Under the pieces are notes generated by a model. That model worked only from the letters and a program-made list of their open reading frames with translations. It ran no database searches and was not told the DNA's origin. 64,000 nucleotides of DNA from Candidatus Albibeggiatoa sp. nov. NOAA (lineage in GTDB: Bacteria; Pseudomonadota; Gammaproteobacteria; Beggiatoales; Beggiatoaceae): NCBI GenBank assembly GCA_025800385.1, contig JAOXRS010000136.1:62001-126000 (forward strand). Direction: 5' to 3'. Numbering within the stretch: the first letter of the stretch is position 1; each line of letters starts with the position of its first letter. Below, one piece after another: positions 11,022-18,896 of the stretch. The translations under genes and the position numbers were made by a program.

Positions 11022-11282
11022 TTAATTTGCTTCAAGCAATGGAACTAATCCATCTTCCATATCAAGCTCAGATAAATCATCAAATCCACCAATATGCTTA
11101 TCACCGATAAAAACTTGAGGCACAGTACGTCTACCAGTACGTTGCATCATTTCCTGCATTTTCTCAGGTTCTCGGTCAATCATAATTTTTTCAATGTGTT
11201 CTACGCCACGATTTCTTAGCAAATGTTCTGCGCGCATACAATATGGACAAATTTGCGTTGAATACATCACTACCTTTGGCAT
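11022..11282 (-). CDS. grxC: Glutaredoxin 3
   Basis: An 86-residue dithiol glutaredoxin that reduces disulfides with glutathione. The active site is CPYC in MYSTQICPYCMRAEHLL. The cis-proline block is RTVPQVFIGDKHIGG and the glutathione-binding end is GFDDLSEL. The frame is open further upstream to a TTG, but the ATG at 11280-11282 is preceded by AAGGGG at proper distance and gives the standard length of the family. It lies downstream of the photoactivated cyclase on the same strand with a 170-bp gap, so co-transcription is possible but not shown. Confidence 0.92.
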   Translation of the reverse strand: MPKVVMYSTQICPYCMRAEHLLRNRGVEHIEKIMIDREPEKMQEMMQRTGRRTVPQVFIGDKHIGGFDDLSELDMEDGLVPLLEAN

Positions 11283-11452
11283 ATTAACCCCTTGTTTATA
11301 TTTCAATTTAAGATTCAAATACTTTATTTAAAATTCTGTTAAGTCAATAATTTAGATATTTTCTAATATATCAAGTGAGCAGCTTGCACACTCATTACTA
11401 TACTTTGTCACTTATAAAAAGCTTCACCAATCACTATAAACTGTTGTGCTAT

Positions 11453-12526
11453 TTAAGTAATAATACCTGTCTTGTTGAACGCTTCGAGTAATAGGCCGAG
11501 ATTATCTATTTGGCGTTGCATTTCTGGTGTTTTATGGCAAAGCGGATGGTCTATTGAGTATGTCTTAATTTTTTCCTGCTTGCCTTTGACTTGTTTTTCG
11601 CCAAGCTCAATAAATGCCCACTGCTCTGAACATTGTTGCTTAACCGCTTCAGTCAGAACAACTGTATATGGTACTTTTCGGGTCAAGGTTTCCATTCTAG
11701 ATGCTACATTGACCGTATCACCAACTAAAGTGTAATCCATTTTGATTTGTGACCCCATATTGCCTTCAACCACTTCACCATAAGCGAGGCCAATACCTGT
11801 ATATAATAATTTTCCAGGATGGGTGGGTGTTGATTCTCGGCGGGTCATTCGTAAAATTTTTAATATATCTAAAGTAGCCTGCATAACTTCGTCAGCTTGA
11901 TCTTGCTCAAACGAAGCCATCACACAATCTCCCATATATTTCAGGATGCTCCCACCTCGTTCAGCAATTGCACGTGAGGTTAGATTAAAATATTCATTGA
12001 CTAAATCGACTAATTCTTGTGGTGGTAACTTTTCGGTAAATGTGGAAAAACCAAAAATGTCTGCAAATAATACAAATTTATGCTGATTACGGGGTTTAAG
12101 GAGTAATGGGTTTTGGCCTTGGTTGAGTGCTCGAACAACAACATGTTGAGTGTATTTTTCTAAAATATGGTGTGAACTGCTTAGGGCTTGTAATAGGCTT
12201 TTGAGTGGTCGGATAAAAATATCTTCATTTTCTTCTAAGTTAATAACTTGCATATCCCAGTCTGGAAATAAACGAGCACTAATATTTTCTTCAGACTGTA
12301 AGCACATAATATCTTTGTGCCGATTATCAATTAAAATCTTTGTGTATAAGTTATCTATTCTCTCTTCATTGCCTTCTAATATTTGGAAAAACAAACCATT
12401 TAAATATAGTAGTACCCCAGTGATTTCTAACTCTCGGTTGTTACGTTGAGAGGTCTCACCTATCTTGTGTAAATCAGTAGAAGATACACTTTCTGTCATT
12501 CTACTAATATAAATCAGCCGTTTCAT
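11453..12526 (-). CDS. BLUF-domain photoactivated adenylyl cyclase (bPAC-like)
   Basis: Predicted blue-light-activated enzyme making cAMP from ATP. Residues 1-95 are a BLUF flavin photoreceptor: the Tyr of RLIYIS (Tyr6), the Gln of GLFFQILEG (Gln48) and the Trp/Met pair in FPDWDM (Trp90, Met92) are all present. Residues 150-330 are a class III cyclase: metal-binding Asp in LFADIFGFSTF, YMGDCVMASF with the ATP-selecting Lys196, and KMDYTLVGDTVN with Asp264 and Thr266, then the transition-state Arg277. From memory of Beggiatoa bPAC, the order, length (357 against 350 residues) and all these residues correspond. The ATG at 12524-12526 gives the bPAC-like start MKRLIYIS; a TTG lies 6 bp upstream. 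No membrane segment, so cytosolic. Confidence 0.93.
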   Translation of the reverse strand: MKRLIYISRMTESVSSTDLHKIGETSQRNNRELEITGVLLYLNGLFFQILEGNEERIDNLYTKILIDNRHKDIMCLQSEENISARLFPDWDMQVINLEENEDIFIRPLKSLLQALSSSHHILEKYTQHVVVRALNQGQNPLLLKPRNQHKFVLFADIFGFSTFTEKLPPQELVDLVNEYFNLTSRAIAERGGSILKYMGDCVMASFEQDQADEVMQATLDILKILRMTRRESTPTHPGKLLYTGIGLAYGEVVEGNMGSQIKMDYTLVGDTVNVASRMETLTRKVPYTVVLTEAVKQQCSEQWAFIELGEKQVKGKQEKIKTYSIDHPLCHKTPEMQRQIDNLGLLLEAFNKTGIIT

Positions 12527-12788
12527 AATCAAGCAACATAAGTTTAGTTATCATATTGGGTTATTATACACGGATTGCTCTTTAGTCGTCATTCTGCATT
12601 ATTGACCCAAAATATACCGATTAAATAAGTTTGATAATACTTTTGTGATAAAACGCGGTAAGATGGGATAGTCATTATTTGCCCTGATTTATGGTAATAC
12701 ATGCGCTATTTTCAGGCTAAATAAACAATAATAACTGTAGGTCATCCGATCACAACATGAACCTACACTTTTTTGGAGGAACATATCA

Positions 12789-14114
12789 ATGGATGCTTCA
12801 CCCCAATCCCGTTATGTCAGTCGGCTCACCCAAAAAACCTTGGCACTAATTCTTGCTGGTGGGCGAGGCTCACGTTTAAAACAATTGACTGATTGGCGTG
12901 CAAAGCCTGCTGTTCCCTTCGGTGGTAAATTTCGTATTATTGATTTCCCTTTATCCAACTGCATGAATTCAGGCGTGCGCCGCATTGGTGTATTAACGCA
13001 ATATAAAGCCCATTCTTTAATTGAACATATCCAAAAAGGTTGGGGATTTTTACGCGGTGAATTTTGCGAATTTGTAGAATTAATGCCTGCACAACAACGC
13101 TTAGATGAGCATTCATGGTACGAAGGTACGGCCGATGCGGTATATCAAAATTTAGATATTTTACGCAGCCATCCTTCCGAATATGTATTGATTTTAGCAG
13201 GCGATCATATTTATAAAATGGACTATGGGCCTATGATTGCGTACCACGTTGAAAATCAAGCCGATATGACTGTCAGTTGCATCGAAGTTGATTTAGAAAC
13301 CGCAAAAGGTTTTGGCGTGATGGGCACGGATGAAAACTTACAAGTAACGGAATTCGCAGAAAAACCTGATAATCCTAAGCCGATGCCAAATAAGCCTAAT
13401 ACTGCACTGGCTTCCATGGGTATTTATGTATTTAACACCCAATTCTTATACGAACAGCTTTGTAAAGATTCTGTCACGCCGAATTCCACCCATGATTTTG
13501 GTAAAGACATTATCCCGAATATCATTGATAAATACCGTGTGTTTGCTTATCCATTCCGCGATGAAAGTAAAAATCAACAAGCCTATTGGCGCGATGTGGG
13601 CACAGTGGATGCGTTTTGGTCAGCGAATATTGATTTAGTCTCACTGACACCTGATTTGAATATGTATGATAAAGAATGGCCGATTTGGACATATCAAGAA
13701 CAATTGCCACCTGCAAAATTTTTATTTGACGATGAAGATCGCCGAGGCATGGCTGTAGATTCGATGGTATCGGGTGGTTGCTTAATTTCTGGCGCATCCT
13801 TAAAGCGGTCACTTTTATTTTCCAATGTGAAAGTCAATTCCTACGCTCAGCTAGAAGAATGTGTTGTATTGCCAAATGTGGATATTGGCCGCCATTGTCG
13901 AATTAAAAAAGCTGTGATTGATAAAGGGTGTATGATTCCACCACATACCGTGATTGGGGAAGATATTGAAGAAGATAGACGGCGTTATTTTGTCACTGAT
14001 GATGGCGTGGTTTTGGTCACACCCGATATGTTACACCAACGTATCCACGGTTCATTTTTACAAAGTGAGTTGATGACAACAGAACAAATTGCAATTATGC
14101 AGTCACCGAATTGA
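12789..14114 (+). CDS. glgC: Glucose-1-phosphate adenylyltransferase (ADP-glucose pyrophosphorylase)
   Basis: Makes ADP-glucose from glucose 1-phosphate and ATP, the committed and regulated step of glycogen synthesis. The 441 residues contain the nucleotide-binding start [15 protein letters not shown], followed by [20 protein letters not shown], the catalytic block [10 protein letters not shown], and the glucose-phosphate site near FAEKPDNPK. The C-terminal left-handed beta-helix includes [20 protein letters not shown]. The Shine-Dalgarno GGAGGA is optimal. It is divergent from the photoactivated cyclase gene, with a 262-bp shared upstream region, and convergent with dacB. No other glg gene is in the window. 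Confidence 0.96.
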   Translation: MDASPQSRYVSRLTQKTLALILAGGRGSRLKQLTDWRAKPAVPFGGKFRIIDFPLSNCMNSGVRRIGVLTQYKAHSLIEHIQKGWGFLRGEFCEFVELMPAQQRLDEHSWYEGTADAVYQNLDILRSHPSEYVLILAGDHIYKMDYGPMIAYHVENQADMTVSCIEVDLETAKGFGVMGTDENLQVTEFAEKPDNPKPMPNKPNTALASMGIYVFNTQFLYEQLCKDSVTPNSTHDFGKDIIPNIIDKYRVFAYPFRDESKNQQAYWRDVGTVDAFWSANIDLVSLTPDLNMYDKEWPIWTYQEQLPPAKFLFDDEDRRGMAVDSMVSGGCLISGASLKRSLLFSNVKVNSYAQLEECVVLPNVDIGRHCRIKKAVIDKGCMIPPHTVIGEDIEEDRRRYFVTDDGVVLVTPDMLHQRIHGSFLQSELMTTEQIAIMQSPN

Positions 14115-14122
14115 TTTGAAAT

Positions 14123-14167
14123 AAATGGGATACTGCACAATCAATATGTTTGGCAGTATCCATTTTT
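14123..14167. terminator. Bidirectional terminator between glgC and dacB
   Basis: AAATGGGATACTGC (14123-14136) pairs with GCAGTATCCATTT (14153-14165) apart from one bulged G, followed by T. The AAA start also gives U on the minus strand, so it can serve both convergent genes. Confidence 0.75.
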
Positions 14168-14174
14168 AGAAAAG

Positions 14175-15647
14175 CTATTGCATACGGTTTGTAGATGGAG
14201 AACGGTTGGCACTGTACATCGAACGGCCACCATATTGGTAAATTGCATTTACAATCTTATCTTCAATTTTATCTGCGCCGCGATAGCCACAACGATTATT
14301 GTTTAAAAACAACGCATAAGCATATAAATCACCTGTCTGACTGGGTACATAACCAGTTAACGTACTGACTTTTCTTAACGTACCTGTTTTAGCGCGAATT
14401 TTCGCCTTGGCTGGTGAGTTGGCTAAACGTTTAGAATGTACGCCATTTGCCCCCATCACCCGCAACGAAGCCAAGAAGTCTGGGCCAATATCAAACCGTG
14501 GATAAATATCTGTCAATAAATCGGTCATTGCCTGTGCGGTAAAACGATTGCGGCGTGATAAACCTGAACCATCGGCTAAAATCAAGCCCCGAGTTTGTAC
14601 TCCAGAATCGCGTAAAAACGTTGCGACCAATTGTAAGCCATCCGCATGACTACCCGGTTTACCCACTTCTTTTGCTGCCATGGTTTTGATAATTTGTTCA
14701 GCAATGAAGTTATTTGAAAATGTATTCAACTCTTTCAAGATCAAAGACAACGGCTCTGAAGAGTGTGTATACAATAATTTTGCATTGCGTGGAATGGTGG
14801 TACGCACTGTTTGCCCAGCAATATGAATCCCTGTCTCAGCTAAAATACTACGGAAACTTTCAACCGCATAACGTGGTGGGTTCAGTACATTTAAGCGAAT
14901 ACTTTTCTCTGAAGCCTTATGAGATAAGCGACCCACAACTTTAATATAAGTCTGTCCATCTTCGGTAATACCCCGTTTTGCAGAAATGGTATTTTTACTA
15001 TTCGACGTTGTGCGAGTATTGTTAATGACTTGAATGTAACGGGGAGCAGGTTCTAACCAAACTTTAAGCGGTTGACCGGGGATAGTGGGTAAAGCGTGGA
15101 CGGTGATGGTATTAAAATTTAAAGACAAGGCACATAGTTTTGCATCATAAGCACGTTGGCTGCGTACTTCTTCCCAAGCTGGGGCTTTATCTAAACTATC
15201 AAAAAATGAAATGTCATAAATCAAATTACCTGTCACTAAATCAACACCGCTGTCTTTTAACTGTTCAGCAATACGCCATAAATTTTCTGCACTTAACTTC
15301 GGATCTCCCCCACCTTTAATCACCAAATCACCATTAATTGTACTGCCCGTCCTCTGGCCTGTATGATAAATTTTGGTGTGGAAGCGAAACTCAGGGCCTA
15401 GATAATTCAGTGACGCTGCAGTGGTCACCACTTTTAAAGTTGATGCGGGTAATAAAGGTGTACTGGGATTGTAACTATAAACCTGCTCTCCCTTTGGAAT
15501 CGATACAATACTCACGGCTGTTTGGCTGTGGTCTAAGCACTGTGCTTTTAAGGCTTTGTCAACCGTTTGGTTAAGTAAGCCTACGGCATGTGCTGAGAAT
15601 GCCAAAGAATTAAGTATAAAAACTAAAATAAAGCGTTGCCATTTCAT
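14175..15647 (-). CDS. dacB: D-alanyl-D-alanine carboxypeptidase/endopeptidase (PBP4 family)
   Basis: Periplasmic penicillin-binding protein that trims peptidoglycan side chains and cross-links. Signal peptide about 1-21 (ending SAHAVG). The three active-site motifs of class C penicillin-binding proteins are present: SxxK as S69-T-L-K in LLPASTLKVV, SxN as SNN in LNTFSNNFIAEQI, and KTG in AKTGTLRKV. The 490-residue length and the long insertion between the first two motifs match PBP4/DacB. The C-terminal tail (MYSANRSPSTNRMQ) is extra and basic. Monocistronic by appearance, convergent with glgC. Confidence 0.93.
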   Translation of the reverse strand: MKWQRFILVFILNSLAFSAHAVGLLNQTVDKALKAQCLDHSQTAVSIVSIPKGEQVYSYNPSTPLLPASTLKVVTTAASLNYLGPEFRFHTKIYHTGQRTGSTINGDLVIKGGGDPKLSAENLWRIAEQLKDSGVDLVTGNLIYDISFFDSLDKAPAWEEVRSQRAYDAKLCALSLNFNTITVHALPTIPGQPLKVWLEPAPRYIQVINNTRTTSNSKNTISAKRGITEDGQTYIKVVGRLSHKASEKSIRLNVLNPPRYAVESFRSILAETGIHIAGQTVRTTIPRNAKLLYTHSSEPLSLILKELNTFSNNFIAEQIIKTMAAKEVGKPGSHADGLQLVATFLRDSGVQTRGLILADGSGLSRRNRFTAQAMTDLLTDIYPRFDIGPDFLASLRVMGANGVHSKRLANSPAKAKIRAKTGTLRKVSTLTGYVPSQTGDLYAYALFLNNNRCGYRGADKIEDKIVNAIYQYGGRSMYSANRSPSTNRMQ

Positions 15648-15712
15648 AAATTAAACCTACGCGATTAAGGCTGTCCAAAACAAGGAAAGCAAGAATATCC
15701 CCAGTTTTAAGA

Positions 15713-16480
15713 TTACTGTTTTAGAACACTAGGTGTTTGACAATTTTTCTGCACATAATGCTGATTAACCCAGCCTGTTTTATCTGCATATTGAATTGGT
15801 ATCCAAGTGGTTTTACCTACTTTTATACCCTCACCCATCAATTGGATGTTACTTGCATCTGCAGGAATTGCAAGCACTTTTTCGTATTTAGTACTAGGGC
15901 CAAAACGCATATTCAAGCTATCATCAGCCTTGACGTTAACCACTTTATAATCACATTGTGACAGCGTCACTAAATCACATTGTTTAGTAATATAGTGCAA
16001 GTTCACCCAGCCTTCGATTTTGTTATAACGTATCGTTGCCCAGATGTCATTTTGTACGTGTACAGTCATACCTGTCACTTGAATGCCATTACCATTATGT
16101 GGAATCGAACCCACTTTTTTATATTTCACGCTAGGGCCTGCTCGTACCCACAGTTGATCATCTGTTTTTACACCTTCAACTTGATAAGCACAACGACAAT
16201 CTTCAACTAAAAAATCACGGTTCACCCACCCATAAATCCCTTGATAACGCACAGGCAGCCAATAAGTGTCATCCACGTTAATATCGACACCTGTGGCTAG
16301 AATTTCGGTTGCAGAAGGAGGAATTGCACCAATACGCTGATATTTCACATTAGGCCCTGAACGAATCCATAACATGTCATCTTGTTCAACATTCGTAACC
16401 TTGTAGTAGCAAGGGCTAACTGCCGCAAAACTGCTGCTGGCAAATAGAGCTAATAAAGCAAAAATCCAATAACGCATCAT
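15713..16480 (-). CDS. Secreted protein with three bacterial SH3 repeats
   Basis: 255 residues with a signal peptide (about 1-20, ending SSSFAA). Three SH3b-type repeats of about 80 residues follow. Each starts with a cysteine-tyrosine strand (CYYKVTNVE, CAYQVEGVK, CDYKVVNVK), then a LWIRSGP, LWVRAGP or LNMRFGP turn, and ends in YGWVNRDFL, EGWVNLHYI or TGWVNQHYV plus a cysteine. The paired cysteines suggest a disulfide in each unit. Such repeats bind cell-wall or protein ligands in the periplasm. The actual ligand is unknown. AGGAGG precedes two adjacent ATG codons, and the second (16477) has the better spacing. Confidence 0.8.
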   Translation of the reverse strand: MMRYWIFALLALFASSSFAAVSPCYYKVTNVEQDDMLWIRSGPNVKYQRIGAIPPSATEILATGVDINVDDTYWLPVRYQGIYGWVNRDFLVEDCRCAYQVEGVKTDDQLWVRAGPSVKYKKVGSIPHNGNGIQVTGMTVHVQNDIWATIRYNKIEGWVNLHYITKQCDLVTLSQCDYKVVNVKADDSLNMRFGPSTKYEKVLAIPADASNIQLMGEGIKVGKTTWIPIQYADKTGWVNQHYVQKNCQTPSVLKQ

Positions 16481-16572
16481 TCCTCCTAGAAACTCATGAA
16501 AAATATTGTCGTTGCTACACTGGCATATAGCGAGCCATAAATACCATTATCGTTATATCAGTATTATAGGCT

Positions 16573-16597
16573 TATCACAATATCACGAAAGTATCAC
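16573..16597. repeat. Three direct copies of TATCAC upstream of the SH3-repeat gene
   Basis: TATCAC occurs at 16573, 16581 and 16592, read as GTGATA in the sense of the SH3-repeat gene and about 95-120 bp before its start. A small regulator-binding cluster is possible. The hexamers are short and the spacing (8 and 11 bp) is irregular. Confidence 0.35.
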
Positions 16598-16628
16598 AGC
16601 ACCTGTTTTAACACTTATATTAAGCGTT

Positions 16629-17399
16629 TTATTCAAATACATTGTCGTCTCTGACTTCAGGAAGCGGTACTTCTTCACGTAAAGTCATCACACCATTACC
16701 GAATGTATCTGGACTACGATAGTTTTCTGCTGGCACATAAATACTGCCGCGTAACTCACCATTTTCCAATGCTAAATCATATACATTGAACCGCCCCCAA
16801 CCGCGCCCAGGGTGAATCGTTTCAATACTATTGCCCCGACGTAAACGGATTAAGTGTCGAACATAAGACTCTGGGTAAAATGTATCATCTCCGACTTCCG
16901 TTGAATCAACCCAAGTCAATTCATTGTCAGGGTCATCAATATCTAAATCGACTAAAAATTGGGTTTTAATTTCGCCTAATACTTGCACTACCAATTTCTT
17001 ACTCGGTTCTGGCTCGGCTGTTTTGTGCTCCATTTCACCAACAACAAAGCCATTTTGAATTGTTTTAAAAGTAAAACGGCTTAAGTACACAGTTTGTCCA
17101 CTATCATATTCACCAACCCACTTTGTGCCACGCAAACGCTGTTGTAACAAGTCCACATCAACGGCTTGTCTTGTGCCAATTAAATTCACCTGTTGCGCAT
17201 TATCATCTGGATTGATTGAGAAATTAAGTAAAAAATCTTCAACTAATACATTGTCTCCATTACGGGTTTCAACACCACCAATCACCAACTCGCTGGGATT
17301 TGTTGTACCATCTGGAATAATATAAGCTTTGGTTAAATCAACATCTGCAATTGTGACGGAACTAAACAGCAATATGCTGCAAAATGCTAACATCCTCAT
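16629..17399 (-). CDS. Secreted protein of unknown function
   Basis: 256 residues. A signal peptide (about 1-18, ending SVTIAD) is followed by a beta-rich, acidic mature part without cysteine pairs or membrane helices. I do not recognise a family. Visible features are the tract RGTKWVGEYDSGQTVYLSRF, a domain-like block often seen in lipocalin-like or outer-membrane lipid-binding folds, and an acidic C-terminus. It lies 149 bp upstream of the SH3-repeat gene on the same strand. The two may be functionally related envelope proteins, but no overlap or tight spacing supports one operon. Confidence 0.6.
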   Translation of the reverse strand: MRMLAFCSILLFSSVTIADVDLTKAYIIPDGTTNPSELVIGGVETRNGDNVLVEDFLLNFSINPDDNAQQVNLIGTRQAVDVDLLQQRLRGTKWVGEYDSGQTVYLSRFTFKTIQNGFVVGEMEHKTAEPEPSKKLVVQVLGEIKTQFLVDLDIDDPDNELTWVDSTEVGDDTFYPESYVRHLIRLRRGNSIETIHPGRGWGRFNVYDLALENGELRGSIYVPAENYRSPDTFGNGVMTLREEVPLPEVRDDNVFE

Positions 17400-17839
17400 A
17401 GATAAAATCCTTTATTTTCAAGCTAAACCTAGTGTAATTTAGTATAACCTGTTTTAAATCGTTAAGTGAAAATATTCAAGTGAGATGAATACGTAACTAA
17501 ACGGCAAATCAATACAACTCATCCCAGCACAATTGCCCTGCAAGAAATATAACGTCTCAATGATTTTGGCTGAATATAGACCTTCGATATAGCTGAAACT
17601 TTAAACAATCAATATGTGGAAAAAAGATAGTTTCTACTTGGTCACTGTATGCAATCCCTCTATAATGCAATACAAGCAACCGATTAGCCATCCAGTAGTA
17701 GACAAAAACCCTCAATCAGGTCTATGCTAGTGGGCAAAGCAGGATGTATTGATTCAATTTGACAACCCTCAAGCCTTCAAATTTCACATAATTTAGTCGG
17801 AAAAACTGGCATTAAAAAATAACACAAGGGAGTATTTTC
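17400..17839. other. Divergent intergenic region before the MORN gene
   Basis: 440 bp between two divergent genes for secreted proteins. It should contain promoters for both. I see no gene, tRNA or clear -35/-10 pair, and nothing matching a c-di-GMP riboswitch beyond a short GGGCAAAGC stretch that lacks the rest of the fold. Confidence 0.35.
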
Positions 17840-18835
17840 ATGCGTGGTCAAGGCATTTTATTTAAAATCTTTACTATCTTATGCTTATGCACCCACCCTC
17901 TTTATACACTCGCTGAAGATGATGTTGTGACAAAAACAGTTGTCTTCTCTAATGGTGATCGCTACACAGGCGAATACGAAGGTAATACAAGAACAGGTCG
18001 TGGCATATATACATGGTTGAATGGCGATACTTATGAAGGTGACTTTTTTGAAGGTAACTTAGACGGTTTCGGTAAATACACTTGGGCAAATGGTGACACT
18101 TATGAAGGTTACTATTTAAACAACTTACGTGATGGCGAAGAAGGTGTATATACGTGGGCAAATGGTGATGTCTTCAAAGGTGAATTCTTAGAAGGCCAAC
18201 GTGGAGAAGGTAAAATCACCCGTAATCCGATTCCTAAAGCCCCAACTCAATTAGCCCAACCAAAAGCAATTGCACCAGCAGCGATTGCAAAAATGTCTCC
18301 CAAATTAACCCCGCCTAAAACAACAGCCCCAATGAGTTTAGAGGGTGAATATAGTGTCACTTGGAGAAATGGTGATAATTATCAAGGAGAATATTTTAAC
18401 AACCGTAGAACAGGCCGTGGTACTTATACTTGGTCAAATAATGACCATTATGAAGGTGAATTTATTGATGGCAAACGTGATGGCTTTGGCATTTATACAT
18501 GGGCAAACGGTGACCGTTATGAAGGCACATATATAGAAAACAAACGTAATGATGAAAGCGGCGTTTACACTTGGTCAAATGGTAATCGTTATGAAGGTGG
18601 CTTTATTGAAAACAAAATACAAGGCTATGGCCGCCTAACTTGGATTGATGGCGAATATTATGAAGGTGAATTTGTAAACGGAGAACGTACAGGCAAAGGT
18701 ATTTATGTCAACGGGGGCGGAGACCGCTATGAAGGCCAATTTAAAAGTGGTAGACGAATTGGTAAAGGCGTGTTAATTTCATCTTCAGGCGATACCCAAG
18801 CGGTAGAGTACGATAATGGTAGACGCATCAAATAA
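17840..18835 (+). CDS. Exported MORN-repeat protein
   Basis: 331 residues. A signal peptide (about 1-25, ending YTLAED) precedes roughly ten MORN repeats in two blocks: four at about 35-125 and six at about 170-320. A proline/alanine-rich linker rich in KAPTQLAQPKA-type sequence separates them. Repeats follow the pattern GDxYEGxxxxGxxxGxGxYTWANG, for example GDTYEG and YTWANGD. MORN repeats mediate protein or lipid contact and are best known from junctional membrane proteins in eukaryotes. Export to the periplasm or surface is predicted here from the signal peptide. AAGGGAG lies 8 bp before the ATG. The TonB-dependent receptor follows after 61 bp, so the two are probably one unit. Confidence 0.85.
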   Translation: MRGQGILFKIFTILCLCTHPLYTLAEDDVVTKTVVFSNGDRYTGEYEGNTRTGRGIYTWLNGDTYEGDFFEGNLDGFGKYTWANGDTYEGYYLNNLRDGEEGVYTWANGDVFKGEFLEGQRGEGKITRNPIPKAPTQLAQPKAIAPAAIAKMSPKLTPPKTTAPMSLEGEYSVTWRNGDNYQGEYFNNRRTGRGTYTWSNNDHYEGEFIDGKRDGFGIYTWANGDRYEGTYIENKRNDESGVYTWSNGNRYEGGFIENKIQGYGRLTWIDGEYYEGEFVNGERTGKGIYVNGGGDRYEGQFKSGRRIGKGVLISSSGDTQAVEYDNGRRIK

Positions 18836-18896
18836 TAATTTTATAACAAGCTGATACTGGCTGACTTTCCAGTATGGCACACTGACCACAACCACA

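Noticed and set aside
12730..12762. Possible CRP site before glgC
   Set aside because: Only one half-site (TCACA) fits; the other half departs from TGTGA and the spacing is off.
17700..17760. c-di-GMP (GEMM) riboswitch
   Set aside because: A GGGCAAAGC stretch is present but the flanking stems and tetraloop of the GEMM fold are absent.
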